DNA of 64,000 bases from CAWGGS01 sp046704745 (GCA_046704745.1 JBJKRL010000110.1:1-64000); one strand, 5' to 3'. Shown: positions 27,543 through 37,055, counted from the first letter of the stretch. Notes: generated from the letters alone by a model not told the origin. Translations and numbers: made by a program.

Positions 27543-28808
27543 CTTATTCGCCCTCTCTTGAATGTTTTTTTATGTTACTGCATCAAGCACGCGGAGAAGA
27601 AGGATTCCCCTCCGTGTAGTCTTCAACAAAACAGCATTCATAGAAGAAAGGAAAGTGTATTTCGTTTGCGGCGGACGAATCAAATATCGTTCCCCATTCT
27701 TCTCTTTCCTACTTTTTGTCATCACCTCCATTGTTAGTGTTTTAAATACACCGCATCCTTGCCGAATTCAGCTTCCGGAAAACCAATCTTAGGATTGATA
27801 TGCAGCCAAGATGGTTATAGTCCCGGCCTCGTATGGATCAATCTCCCGATTTCGGCTGTTTTCACTTCCGGTACTGAAAACTGTATATATAACTTCAAGG
27901 ATATTTTGTATGCGATAGGGTGGGAAACAGATTTTGCGAAGGAGAACTCCATCCTTAATGAATGAGGGATGGAAAAACGTTCTTTGCGGGAAGAATAGAA
28001 CCGGGTCTGTCGATAAAAAACGACAGATTCCTAGGAGGAAGCAGGTAGAATAAACTATGAGAATGATAAAAAACAATTCGCACATTTTTTGAAACCTTCT
28101 GCCGTGAACACTCGTTACCGATCGATTTTCGACCGGCAGGAAAGGGTCCTATTTTTTAGGATGTTCTAAAAAGCGCCTGTTTTCATGATCAAATTCATCT
28201 AATAGACCCCTACGTAACATAAAAAATTTTAAAGTGCAATTTTTTTTTCACATGCACTCTTGGTCGAAAAAATGTTGTATAGCGGAACACTTGACAACCT
28301 TTGACAGGAAAAAACCGCTTGCTGATTTCTCTTCAATCTGGTCATATCTGGATGATAGAGCGTATGTTTTCCTTTTTGTAGGAGCATAATGAATTGTGAT
28401 GTTTAAATATATTTTGAAGGGAAGCTTAACTTATGACTAGGATCGGAAAAAATGATGGTGCGCCTTAATTGAAGAATAATGTTACTGGGCAGAATTGTAA
28501 AAAAAACTATAGGAAATACAATTTGCTAACTGCCCGAAAAAATGGAGTAAAAATTTTCAATCTGTTGCTTATGATAGAATCCGTTGGGAGCTGTAAAATT
28601 GTCGGCAACAAAACCAACTCCTCAAATCGGTTGTACGGTTGCTTCGATGTGGGTGAAAACAAGTTGAAGCCCAAAGATCCTTATGTTATTCTTTGTTGTT
28701 AAAAGGTCTGGTGAGGTTGTTTTCCGGGGGTGGGCGATCAGGCCTGGTTGACAAGAGAGGTTTTGGTTTAGAAAATCCTGCTATTTTCAGGTTCCCGGAG
28801 GGAATGAA
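27543..28808. other. 1.27-kb AT-rich gap without a convincing gene
   Basis: The AT content is visibly higher than in flanking genes, with stretches such as runs of T at 28230-28250. Several open frames of 60-98 codons exist (for example the minus frame 27789-28085 and plus frame 28469-28702) but none has a clear ribosome binding site plus recognisable sequence. A perfect short hairpin TCTGTCG/CGACAGA sits at 28006-28027. The region is either a long regulatory leader or degraded DNA. Confidence 0.5.
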
Positions 28809-29726
28809 ATGATCCAAACTGCTTTTGCTTCAATAATGGCCAGAGAGAAAATTATCACCAATCTGATTGCCGTATGCCCGGATGGAATTATCGGTGTGGA
28901 TCTCCACGGCACCGTCGTGATCTTCAATCATAAAGCGGCGAATCTCACAAAAAGAAAAACTGAGGATGTTTTGGGCAGCCTCGATATCGGCGATATCTAT
29001 GGGACCCGCGACCACGCCAAGCAGATTAAAGCGGCCATTTACTCTGAAGACTATGGAGGAAGGGGGCGCCTGGAAGGATTTGAGACCAGCATAGTCAATA
29101 CCGACGGTAAAACCATTCCCATACGGCTTTCCGCCGTAATCATTTCCGATGAGGGTATCGAAGTGGGAAGTGTCGGGTTTTTTCACGATATGACCACCCA
29201 GAAGGAAATGGAGAAAAAACTCCATAACCTCTCCATAACCGATGGGTTGACCAATCTCTATAATCAGCGTCATTTTCATACCTGTCTTGCAGATGAAATC
29301 GACCGGGTTAAACGTTACAACGGTCCGTTAAGTCTGATCTGCTTTGATCTGGATCGATTTAAGGATTGTAACGACCGATTCGGACATCTTGAAGGAGATA
29401 ATGTCTTAAGGCGCGTAGGGAATCTCCTCAACGTCATTACCCGCCATTCCGACAAAGCCTTCAGGTATGGAGGCGATGAATTCTTTGTCCTGTTGCCGGA
29501 GACCAATCTGAGCCAGGCAACCATCACTGCTGAAAAGATTCGCCAAATGTTCAATGAGAGTTGGCCTTACGATTCCGGTAGTACCGGTTCCGGGCCCATG
29601 GTAACCTTGAGTATCGGTGTGGTTCAGCGCATGGGGGAATCTATGGGTGAAGCATTGATAAAACGTGCCGATATGGCGATGTATAATGCAAAAACCGAAG
29701 GGGGCAACCGGGTGGTGGCCGGCTGA
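28809..29726 (+). CDS. PAS-domain diguanylate cyclase
   Basis: This 305-residue cytoplasmic protein has a PAS domain at about residues 15-130 (GIIGVDLHGTVVIFNHKAANL, a partner helix TQKEMEKKLHNLSI) and a GGDEF domain from about 140 to 303. The active site is RYGGDEFFVLLPE near residue 221, and the inhibitory I-site RHSD lies five residues before GGDEF, so product feedback is likely. It makes c-di-GMP. GGAGG lies seven bases before the start codon. There is no membrane segment. It stands alone upstream of a convergent PAS gene. Confidence 0.93.
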   Translation: MIQTAFASIMAREKIITNLIAVCPDGIIGVDLHGTVVIFNHKAANLTKRKTEDVLGSLDIGDIYGTRDHAKQIKAAIYSEDYGGRGRLEGFETSIVNTDGKTIPIRLSAVIISDEGIEVGSVGFFHDMTTQKEMEKKLHNLSITDGLTNLYNQRHFHTCLADEIDRVKRYNGPLSLICFDLDRFKDCNDRFGHLEGDNVLRRVGNLLNVITRHSDKAFRYGGDEFFVLLPETNLSQATITAEKIRQMFNESWPYDSGSTGSGPMVTLSIGVVQRMGESMGEALIKRADMAMYNAKTEGGNRVVAG

Positions 29727-29880
29727 TCATCTCGGCTCTCTCTTTTCTTCCCTGCCCTGTGTAGTGAGCGGATTATGGGCAAGGAGTCTCGTTGCACCTG
29801 TTCTCTACTGTCTCTTCAACTCCCCCCTATTTCAAGGATTGAGAGAATTCCGGGAAAGCAGCCTCTTGGGCTACATGGGA

Positions 29881-30801
29881 TCAGTCGTTTTCGTAGAATT
29901 CCGGATAGAGCTTTTTTGCGCAATCGGGGCAGATGCTGTGGCTGAACTCCGCTTCCGAGTGGTCCCTTATATACGACTCGATCTGATTCCAGTATCCTTT
30001 GTCATCCCGGATTTTTTTACAGGCGGCACAGATGGGAATCAGTCCGTGCAGGGTTTTGATATTTTTCAAAGCTTCCCGGAGATCGCGGATGAGGTCTTCA
30101 CGTTCCTTCTCCATTCTTTTCCGCCGGTCGATATTTCTCACAACTTCGATACCGGCAATGATCTCTCCAGCAGCATCTCTTAAAGGTGAAGTTGTAATCT
30201 CAAAGAAAGAGGTTCCGGAACTTAGAGGCTTGGCGAGTTCGGTGGTGTGGATCTGGCCGTCTTTAAAGGACGAGAGAACCGGACAGTCCTCGCAGGGAAG
30301 GTCGAGGCGTCTGTAAACCTTAAAACATTTTTCCCCTCGTTGGTCGCCGAAAAAAGACATGTGAATCTTGTTTTGATAGACCACGGTGAGGTCACGGTTC
30401 TGGATGCTGATACCGTCGCCAATGGCGGCGATGATCGACTCGGTCTTGGCTTTTTCTTCTTCCGCCTTGAGCATGAGTGTCTTCATCTTCTCTTCCGAAT
30501 GGCGGATCGAGAGAAACAGCGGGGCAATCCAGGCCACCCCGAAGAGCATGAAAAATGAGATGAACAGACTGATGAGTTCATCGGGCAGGATCGGTTGCAC
30601 ATCGGATCCCGGCAGCAGATACCAAAGAGAAATGGACCTCCGGACGAGTTGGATGACAATCGCGACGGTGATGAGAATCCACGCGGTCTTAGCGCCGGTG
30701 ATTTTGATCAGCCGCAGGGCCAGTACCGCTGCCAGCAAATGAAAAATAACGGAAAGACCGACTATTGCAAGATTAGCCGACATATCTGCCTCCGCTGGCA
30801 A
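29881..30801 (-). CDS. Membrane PAS protein with cysteine-rich C-terminal domain
   Basis: The 306-residue protein has three N-terminal membrane helices (residues about 5-28, 35-55 and 80-105), a coiled stretch, a PAS domain at about 115-225 with TTSPLRDAAGEIIAGIEVV, and a C-terminal module of about 55 residues with PICAACKKIRDDKGYWN and ICPDCAKKLYPEFY. The cysteine pairs suggest zinc binding. This C-terminal module recurs behind PAS, GAF or receiver domains in related bacteria, but its output is unknown. It has no kinase or GGDEF domain. It is divergent from lutA, so sensing linked to lactate use is possible. Confidence 0.8.
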   Translation of the reverse strand: MPAEADMSANLAIVGLSVIFHLLAAVLALRLIKITGAKTAWILITVAIVIQLVRRSISLWYLLPGSDVQPILPDELISLFISFFMLFGVAWIAPLFLSIRHSEEKMKTLMLKAEEEKAKTESIIAAIGDGISIQNRDLTVVYQNKIHMSFFGDQRGEKCFKVYRRLDLPCEDCPVLSSFKDGQIHTTELAKPLSSGTSFFEITTSPLRDAAGEIIAGIEVVRNIDRRKRMEKEREDLIRDLREALKNIKTLHGLIPICAACKKIRDDKGYWNQIESYIRDHSEAEFSHSICPDCAKKLYPEFYEND

Positions 30802-30864
30802 GGGATTGAATGATTTTTTCTATAGTACCATCCGGGAGGAGTCAATGCAATTTATCTTCTTGGC

Positions 30865-30893
30865 TTGAAATACCCATTCGATCTAAGTACTCT
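30865..30893 (+). promoter_or_regulatory. Possible promoter of lutABC
   Basis: TTGAAA at 30865-30870 and TACTCT at 30888-30893 are 17 bp apart, about 70 bp before the lutA start. The second element matches the consensus only in part. Confidence 0.4.
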
Positions 30894-30962
30894 TACGCAA
30901 GGAGACTTTCTCCTTCCCGTACTCCACACTTCTTTGTTCACCATTCCGTGTAGAGGAGACAC

Positions 30963-31685
30963 ATGCGAATTCAACTGTTTGGGACGTGCCTGGTAGATTC
31001 TCTTTTTCCCGAGATTGGCGAGGCTATGCTTAAGATCTTCCGGACGTTCGGAGTGGAGGCAACCTTTCCCCGAGACCAAACCTGTTGTGGTCAGCCTGCC
31101 TTCAACGCAGGGTATCACAAGGAGGCCAAAAAGGTGGCTGAGCATTTTCTGCAGGTGTTTTCCGGCGCTGATATGATCGTCACACCGTCGGGCTCATGTG
31201 CCGTGATGGTCAAACATCATTATCGGGATCTCTTTCGTGATGATGCCGCACTTCATAAAAAGGCGGAAGGTGTTGCATCAAAGGTATTTGAGCTGACGCA
31301 GTTTCTCGTCCATGTCCTGCACCTGACTGAAAAAGGACTGCGCGGGCAGGGAAAGGTGACCTACCATTCCTCCTGCCATCTGACCAGAATGCTGAAAGTG
31401 ACCAAGGAGCCGATTCTTTTGCTCAAAGCCATGCAGGGGCTTGAATTTGTGCCCCTGCCCGATGCCACCCGTTGTTGCGGCTTTGGTGGTGTTTTTATGG
31501 CCAAGCTGCCGGAAATCTCCAAGGCCCTGGCAGAGGAAAAGGCCGATGATATTCTGGCGACTGGGGCCGATACCGTGACAGGCTGCGACGCGGGATGTCT
31601 GATGAACATTGCCGATGGGCTGAAAAGACGGGGAAGCACTGTCAAAGTTAAACATATTGCCGAACTGATCGCGGAGGGACTATGA
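30963..31685 (+). CDS. lutA: Lactate utilisation protein A (Fe-S/CCG-domain)
   Basis: The 240-residue protein has two cysteine-rich CCG domains, QTCCGQPAFNAG near residue 40 and TRCCGFGGVFMAK near 165, each expected to bind an Fe-S centre. The start MRIQLFGTCLVDSLFPEIG is typical of LutA/LldE. With LutB and LutC it forms a soluble L-lactate oxidising complex giving pyruvate. Its stop overlaps the lutB start by 4 bp. The three genes are the first three of a four-gene transcription unit with ybaK. Confidence 0.95.
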   Translation: MRIQLFGTCLVDSLFPEIGEAMLKIFRTFGVEATFPRDQTCCGQPAFNAGYHKEAKKVAEHFLQVFSGADMIVTPSGSCAVMVKHHYRDLFRDDAALHKKAEGVASKVFELTQFLVHVLHLTEKGLRGQGKVTYHSSCHLTRMLKVTKEPILLLKAMQGLEFVPLPDATRCCGFGGVFMAKLPEISKALAEEKADDILATGADTVTGCDAGCLMNIADGLKRRGSTVKVKHIAELIAEGL

Positions 31686-33043
31686 GCAACCGGACAAGTC
31701 TTACGTTTCGGAAAAACGCCGCCAGAGCCCTTGAGGATTCTCCTTTGCGCGCTGCCATGCACAATGCCACCGCAACCATTGGTTCAAGAAGAGAAGAGGC
31801 CATGGGCCAGGTCGATTTTGCGGCACTGCGCGAGCAGGCTTCAGATATACGCATGGAGGTCCTCGACAACCTGCAGACGTATCTTGATAGATTCACCGTC
31901 AATGCTGAGAAAGCCGGGGCCGTCGTCCACCATGCAGCAACCGGTGATGAGGCAAGAGACGTTGTGAGTAAGATACTCAAAGATAAAAACGTAAAACTCG
32001 TTGCCAAGAGCAAGTCGATGATCACAGAAGAGATCAAGCTCAATGAACGTCTGGAGGAGGAGGGGCTTGAAGTCATTGAAACGGACCTTGGCGAGTATAT
32101 TATCCAGATCGCAGGCGAGGCCCCATCGCATCTTCTGGCGCCTGCAATCCATAAAAGCCGGCAACAGATCGGGAGGCTTTTTACCGATAAGCTTGGCTGT
32201 GAGTATACCGAAGACCCCCAGGTACTCACCAAGATTGCCAGAAGGGTTCTGCGCGAGAAATTCATACAGGCTGATGCCGGTATCTCCGGGGCCAACTTTG
32301 CATTGGCGGAATCTGGCAGTCTTGTCATCTTGACCAATGAGGGCAACGGGCGGATGGTGACGAGCCTGCCCCCGCTGCATATCGCTGTGCTTTCCATTGA
32401 AAAGATGCTGCCCTCCATACGCGATCTGTCCTGCTTTTTGCGGCTGTTGCCGCGTTCGGCAACGGGGCAGAACATAACAAGCTATGTGTCGATCATCAGC
32501 GGCACCAGAAAGGCAGATGAGTCCACCGGGGCCAGGGAGTTGCATATCGTTTTGCTTGACGGCGGGCGCAGCGATATCGTCAAAGGAGAATTCAGGGAAA
32601 TGCTCAAATGCATCCGGTGCAGTGCCTGCATGAATGTCTGTCCGGTCTACAGGACCATCGGTGGTCATGCCTACGGGTGGACCTATCCGGGACCCATGGG
32701 GATCATCCTGACCGAGCTGCTTACAGGTCTTGAAAAATCTCATCCGTTGTCGGATGCAAGTACCCTCTGCGGTGCCTGCAATGAGGTCTGCCCTGTGAAG
32801 ATACCACTGATGGAGCTGATCTTAAAGCTCAGGGTGAACAAGGTGGCTGCCGGCCTCTCTCCGTCATCAATGACATGGGGGATGCGCCTGTTTGCCGCGG
32901 CGGCCAGGTCACCTTCCCTGTTCTCTACAGCCCAACGGCTCGCCCATGGCTTTTGGCCGTTGATCCGCCGTATGGGAGGAGACGATGTGGCCGGCAGAAT
33001 GCCAAAGCCAACCGGCAACCCCCTGCGCAGGAGGATGAAATGA
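31682..33043 (+). CDS. lutB: Lactate utilisation protein B (LUD plus ferredoxin domains)
   Basis: This 453-residue protein carries an LUD domain at about residues 70-290 (AGISGANFALAESGSLVILTNEG) and a C-terminal pair of 4Fe-4S motifs, CIRCSACMNVCPVY and LCGACNEVCPVK, around residues 305-370. It is the electron-transfer core of LutABC. It overlaps lutA and lutC by 4 bp each (ATGA at both junctions), indicating tight translational coupling. Confidence 0.96.
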   Translation: MSNRTSLTFRKNAARALEDSPLRAAMHNATATIGSRREEAMGQVDFAALREQASDIRMEVLDNLQTYLDRFTVNAEKAGAVVHHAATGDEARDVVSKILKDKNVKLVAKSKSMITEEIKLNERLEEEGLEVIETDLGEYIIQIAGEAPSHLLAPAIHKSRQQIGRLFTDKLGCEYTEDPQVLTKIARRVLREKFIQADAGISGANFALAESGSLVILTNEGNGRMVTSLPPLHIAVLSIEKMLPSIRDLSCFLRLLPRSATGQNITSYVSIISGTRKADESTGARELHIVLLDGGRSDIVKGEFREMLKCIRCSACMNVCPVYRTIGGHAYGWTYPGPMGIILTELLTGLEKSHPLSDASTLCGACNEVCPVKIPLMELILKLRVNKVAAGLSPSSMTWGMRLFAAAARSPSLFSTAQRLAHGFWPLIRRMGGDDVAGRMPKPTGNPLRRRMK

Positions 33044-33537
33044 GTGAGAAAGAGACGGTCTCACGGTTTTTGGAAACAGCGGCCAGGGCCATGGCCGGCA
33101 CGTCGCTGGCCGAAAGCCGCGATATGCTGGCATTGCAGGCCCTGGCGCTGATACCACCAGGAGCCAAAGTATTTTGTTCTGAACAGACGGAAATTGAAAA
33201 GGCGATTGCCCAGCTTCTGCCCAATCGGACCACCGATTACTCCAAGGCGGAAGTAACGGTGGAAGAGGCATCGGCAGCCATTGCTGAAACCGGCACTGTC
33301 ATCTGCGCAAGCACTGCAGGAAAGTCCTTGCAGGCAAGCCTGTTGCCGTCCCAACATATTGCCGTTGTTGCAAGCGAGTCGATCTTTGTCGATCTCGACG
33401 CTTTTTTTGCCGCACAAGCTTCGGAACTCCCGACCAATATCACCTTCATTACCGGTCCCAGTCGAACCGCCGATATCGAGTTGAGCCTGGTTGTCGGCGT
33501 GCACGGTCCGGAAAAGTTGGATATTATCGTAATTTAA
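33040..33537 (+). CDS. lutC: Lactate utilisation protein C (LUD domain)
   Basis: The 165-residue protein is a small LUD-domain subunit. The start ATG 33040 overlaps the lutB stop (ATGA) and has AGGAGG upstream, so a longer frame open back to 32875 is not used. Conserved LUD segments are ASAAIAETGTVICAST, PSQHIAVVASESIFVDLD and ITGPSRTADIELSLVVGVHG, the last being the family signature. It completes the LutABC lactate oxidation complex. Confidence 0.94.
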   Translation: MSEKETVSRFLETAARAMAGTSLAESRDMLALQALALIPPGAKVFCSEQTEIEKAIAQLLPNRTTDYSKAEVTVEEASAAIAETGTVICASTAGKSLQASLLPSQHIAVVASESIFVDLDAFFAAQASELPTNITFITGPSRTADIELSLVVGVHGPEKLDIIVI

Positions 33538-33547
33538 ACGAAAAACC

Positions 33548-34015
33548 ATGACCCCTGCAATCAACGCCATAAAAAAGAAAAAGATCCCCTATACCGTCCA
33601 TCAGTATGAACATGATCCGGTAAATGAAGCCTACGGCAAAGAGGCTGCGGACAAGCTCGGGATTGCCGAGGAAAGGGTCTTTAAGACGCTGGTCGTCCAT
33701 CTGGAGGATGGGCGTCTCACGGTTGCTGTCCTTCCTGTATCATCCATGCTCAGCATGAAACTCATGGCCAAGGCAGTCGGAGCGAAAAAGGCGGCCATGG
33801 CGGAGAAGGCTCTGGTTGAACGCACAACGGGCTATGTCCTGGGCGGCGTCAGTCCATTGGGACAGAAAAAGCGTTTGCCGACGGTAATCGATTCATCAGC
33901 CGGGAACTTTCCTACAATCTATGTCAGTGCCGGGCGTAGAGGGCTGCAGATAGAGCTTGCGGCAAAGGATCTTGCCGTTTTGACCGCTGCTGTCTTTGCC
34001 GATATCCGTCAGTGA
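33548..34015 (+). CDS. ybaK: YbaK-type Cys-tRNA(Pro) deacylase
   Basis: The 155-residue protein matches YbaK/EbsC trans-editing enzymes, which hydrolyse Cys mischarged on tRNA-Pro. The typical core is there: TPAINAIKKKKIPYTVHQYEHDP as the start region, EERVFKTLVVHLEDGRL, and GYVLGGVSPLGQKKRLPTVID, which contains the GxxSP loop. Length is normal. It begins 10 bp after lutC, so it is probably read through from the lactate operon, although its work is in translation fidelity. Confidence 0.93.
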   Translation: MTPAINAIKKKKIPYTVHQYEHDPVNEAYGKEAADKLGIAEERVFKTLVVHLEDGRLTVAVLPVSSMLSMKLMAKAVGAKKAAMAEKALVERTTGYVLGGVSPLGQKKRLPTVIDSSAGNFPTIYVSAGRRGLQIELAAKDLAVLTAAVFADIRQ

Positions 34016-34020
34016 AGAGT

Positions 34021-34216
34021 GTCTTTGGAGAACATTGTGTACATTTGACAACAAACTTATTTTTGCGAAATGTCTAGTCCTTTCTGAAGTACGAATAAAT
34101 TGACACCGTGTTTATCCTGAAATCGGTCAGCCCTTATCTATTGTTATCATTTTATTTTTTATTAGTTTTTGTGCTTGGGCCGCCGAAATGGATGGTCATG
34201 AGAAATCAGGGTTAAG
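34021..34216. repeat. IS-derived non-coding repeat, copy B
   Basis: The right end reads GTCATGAGAAATCAGGGTTA and the inner part contains ATTGACACCGTGTTTATCC, both aligning to copy A. The inner inverted repeat (CATTGTGTACATTT with AAATTGACACCGTG) is degraded. The repeat's right edge overlaps the last codons of the histidine kinase gene on the minus strand. Confidence 0.6.
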
Positions 34217-35570
34217 AATCAAGGGACCTTCGTATGGCAAGGGCTATTTCTTTTCGGATCAGCGGCTTCATCACATACTCTTTCACACCAATGGCCTTGG
34301 CCTTTTTTTCATTGATCAGTTCACTAAAACCCGTGCACAGGATAATGGGCATATCTACTCGGATTTCGAGAATTTTCTGGGCAAGTTCGGCGCCGTTCAT
34401 CTTTGGCATGGTCATATCGGTGAGAACGAGGTCCCACATCTCGGGATAAGCCGAGATCAAAGTAAGGGCATCCAAGGGATTGGTTATAGAAGTGACCTGA
34501 TATCCCAGTCCTTCAATCAGGCGTTTTTCTAAAATGTTGATGGCCGGCTCATCATCGATAATCAGGATATGTTCATTTCCTGTGGGAACTTGCTCGGTCA
34601 GCATCACCTCAGGTTTTGTCTCTTCTTGTTCAACTCTTGGAAGATAGATATAAAAAGACGTTCCTTTTCCGACTTCGCTGTACACCGAGATAGAACCGCC
34701 ATGGTTTTTTACTATACCGTGGACTACGGCAAGTCCCATGCCCGTTCCTTCCCCTTTCTCCTTGGTGGTGAAATAGGGATCGAAAATCCTTTCCAGGATC
34801 TCCTTTCGCATTCCGGTTCCTGTATCACTGATCTTTAAAAGCAGATAGGGGCCGGTTGTCAGTTGCAGGTTGCCTATTTGCTCGTCATAAGGATGGATCT
34901 CTTTGTGGATAAGCTCTATTGCAAGAATTCCTCCTGTATCGCGCATGGCATGGTAGGCATTGGTACACAAGTTCATAACGACCTGGTGGATCTGGGTCGC
35001 ATCCGCAAGGACCAGGGTGTCGTGATCGACAATATCTTCCCTGATTTCTACAGATTTAGGAATGGAGGCCTTGAGAAATTTTATTGCCTCCCGAATGACG
35101 ATATGAATCTCTAAGGGGATAGCCTGATATTCCTGTTGTCTGCTGAAGGCAAGGATCTGATTGACCAGTTCTTTTGCCCTCATGCCTGCCTTGTGTATTT
35201 GATCGAGGTCTTTGAGTAAGTTCGATTTTTTTATAGTGTCGCCTCGTTCGTAGGAGCAGAGGATCAGTTCCGTGTAGCCAATTATTGAAGTTAGTATATT
35301 GTTGAAATCATGTGCGATACCTCCCGCGAGCGTTCCTATGGCCTCCATTTTCCTGGATTGCTGCAACTGCTTTTCCAGTTTTTTTTGCGAGGCCTGAGCC
35401 AGCTGACGTTCGGCTATTTCCTGCAAAAGTTCTCTGTTGACCTTTTCCAGTTCGGCAATTCGTTTCTGAAGTTCAGGATAATAGCTTTTGCGTACAGATC
35501 GTTCTCCGAGTCCGATGATGCTGTTGCGTAAGCGTTCCCTCTGGTTATCCTGATCAGAGAGCTTCTTCAT
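34212..35570 (-). CDS. Cytoplasmic hybrid histidine kinase with C-terminal receiver
   Basis: This 452-residue protein lacks membrane helices. A coiled coil (residues about 25-70) leads to a HisKA domain with GGIAHDFNNIL, the His-Asp-Phe-Asn-Asn type, then a HATPase domain with NLCTNAYHAM (N box), DTGTGM and TKEKGEGTGMGLAVV (G boxes). The receiver domain from about residue 330 has the phospho-acceptor Asp in LVLTDMTMPKMNG and the conserved Lys in EYVMKPLIRKE. There is no DNA-binding output domain. The start overlaps the ErcA-like gene by 17 bp and has AGAGG before it, so the two are co-translated and probably act together. Confidence 0.94.
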   Translation of the reverse strand: MKKLSDQDNQRERLRNSIIGLGERSVRKSYYPELQKRIAELEKVNRELLQEIAERQLAQASQKKLEKQLQQSRKMEAIGTLAGGIAHDFNNILTSIIGYTELILCSYERGDTIKKSNLLKDLDQIHKAGMRAKELVNQILAFSRQQEYQAIPLEIHIVIREAIKFLKASIPKSVEIREDIVDHDTLVLADATQIHQVVMNLCTNAYHAMRDTGGILAIELIHKEIHPYDEQIGNLQLTTGPYLLLKISDTGTGMRKEILERIFDPYFTTKEKGEGTGMGLAVVHGIVKNHGGSISVYSEVGKGTSFYIYLPRVEQEETKPEVMLTEQVPTGNEHILIIDDEPAINILEKRLIEGLGYQVTSITNPLDALTLISAYPEMWDLVLTDMTMPKMNGAELAQKILEIRVDMPIILCTGFSELINEKKAKAIGVKEYVMKPLIRKEIALAIRRSLDS

Positions 35571-36705
35571 AAATGACCTCTATATCCCGCTGGGTCGGGA
35601 CACGCGGGTTGGTAACCATACATGGGTCTTTCATCGCCTTTTGCGCCAGGGTCGGGATGTCGGTGCGATTTATTCCCAGCTCCCCAAGTGACTTCTGGAT
35701 GCCGACGGATCGCTTCAAGCGGTCGATTTCCGAAACAATCAAATTTTTTATTTCCGGTAGCTGCAGGCCTTTCAGATCAAGTTCCAGAGCTTCTCCGATG
35801 CGTGTATATCGCTCATTTGCCGCAGGAAAATTATAGGCGATGACGTGTTCTAAGAGGATGGCGTTGCACTCGCCGTGGGGCAGGTCAAGAAAACCGCCGA
35901 GACTATGGGCCATGGCATGAACCGCACCGAGGCTGGCATTAGAAAAAGCCAGGCCTGCCTGGAGGCTCCCCAACATGACATTATTTCGAAGTTCGATATT
36001 GTCGGGGTCGATCAAGACCGGAAGGAGGTTTTTGTTCAACAGGCGCATTGCTTCCAAGGCATGCAGATCGTAAATCGGTGAGTTGGCTGTGGAAACATAG
36101 GCCTCAATGGCATGGACCAAGGCGTCCATGCCGGTACAAGCGGTAAGATATGGGGGCATGGACATGGTCGTTTTTGAATCAATCAATGCAGCATCCGGTA
36201 TCGTGGTCTTGCTGACAATAGCGATCTTTACCTCATCTTTTTCGTCGGTGATGATGGAAAATTGAGAAACATCCGCCGAAGTTCCGGCTGTCGTAGGAAT
36301 ACAGATCAGTGGAGGTCCGGGGACCGGCACGTTATCTATTCCTTCGAAAGACAGGATGTGCTGATGGTTGGAGGTGACGATTCCGATTCCTTTTGCGCAG
36401 TCCATGGGGCTTCCCCCACCAATTGCCACAATGATATCGCAGTGGTTTTCATGATAAAATTCCGCACCGGCCATGACCTCTGCGGAGCGGGGATTGGCTG
36501 AGATGCTGGAGAAGATCACATGATCTATTCCTTCATTGGTGATGAGCTCCGAAATCTTTTCCACCCATCCGACGGCAATGATTCCCGGATCCGTAACAAT
36601 CAAAACTTTCTCAGCGCCGAAATTGGTAAGATAACGGCCGATAAGGCCACTGGCGTCAGGACCGAAGACAAATTCCGGAGCGACAAATTTTCTCAGTTCC
36701 AGCAT
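35554..36705 (-). CDS. ercA: Iron-containing alcohol dehydrogenase family protein, ErcA-like
   Basis: The 383-residue protein is a group III alcohol dehydrogenase fold: the dinucleotide loop IVAIGGGSPMDCAKG near residue 95 and candidate metal ligands in TACTGMDALVHAIEAY, LGAVHAMAHSLGGFLDLPHGECN. Its N-terminus LELRKFVAPEFVFGPDA and the gene's overlap with a sensor kinase fit ErcA, an alcohol dehydrogenase-like regulatory protein known from alcohol-sensing gene clusters. Whether it oxidises alcohol or only signals is open. Start ATG 36705 is chosen since GAGG is five bases upstream; the GTG at 36711 overlaps that site. Confidence 0.8.
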   Translation of the reverse strand: MLELRKFVAPEFVFGPDASGLIGRYLTNFGAEKVLIVTDPGIIAVGWVEKISELITNEGIDHVIFSSISANPRSAEVMAGAEFYHENHCDIIVAIGGGSPMDCAKGIGIVTSNHQHILSFEGIDNVPVPGPPLICIPTTAGTSADVSQFSIITDEKDEVKIAIVSKTTIPDAALIDSKTTMSMPPYLTACTGMDALVHAIEAYVSTANSPIYDLHALEAMRLLNKNLLPVLIDPDNIELRNNVMLGSLQAGLAFSNASLGAVHAMAHSLGGFLDLPHGECNAILLEHVIAYNFPAANERYTRIGEALELDLKGLQLPEIKNLIVSEIDRLKRSVGIQKSLGELGINRTDIPTLAQKAMKDPCMVTNPRVPTQRDIEVIYEEAL

Positions 36706-36711
36706 AGGCAC

Positions 36712-37055
36712 CTCGCGTGGGAATTATCCGGCATTTTACATGCGGATTTTGCACGGAAACTGTGGGGTTGTCGTATGGCACAGGCTCCGATCAACATATT
36801 GACTTATTGAATTATCCAACCCTGGACGTAAATTGTCAAATAATCGAGAGAAGGAGTGTTCGGTAACAATGACGCAATTCCCTTGAGTGTTGTAAAAAAG
36901 ACCGACAATCATTATTGTCTTTGAGGCTGCCCAGGCCGGATTTCTCCTGAGCAAGCTAGGCTGGACAAGGTTGACAAGCCCAACCCATGAGGGGGTCATA
37001 AGTTATAAAAAGTACGCTTGAGTCGGATGAACCATTTTATTAAAAGAGAAATAGA
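36712..37055. other. Divergent intergenic region with repeat ends
   Basis: The gap between the ErcA-like gene (minus) and glcD (plus) contains a solitary IS-end at about 36940-36950 (GGCCGGATTTCTCCTGAG) and, at about 37009-37036, a sequence GTACGCTTGAGTCGGATGAA that matches (reversed) the left end of the element at 50533. A weak hairpin GACAAT/ATTGTC lies at 36904-36919. No gene is seen. Confidence 0.45.

Noticed and set aside
28469..28702. 77-codon plus-strand frame in the AT-rich gap
   Set aside because: TTG start without a good ribosome binding site and a composition that follows the AT-rich DNA.
31841..32743. 300-codon minus-strand frame
   Set aside because: Antisense to lutB, which has clear Fe-S motifs; no ribosome binding site.
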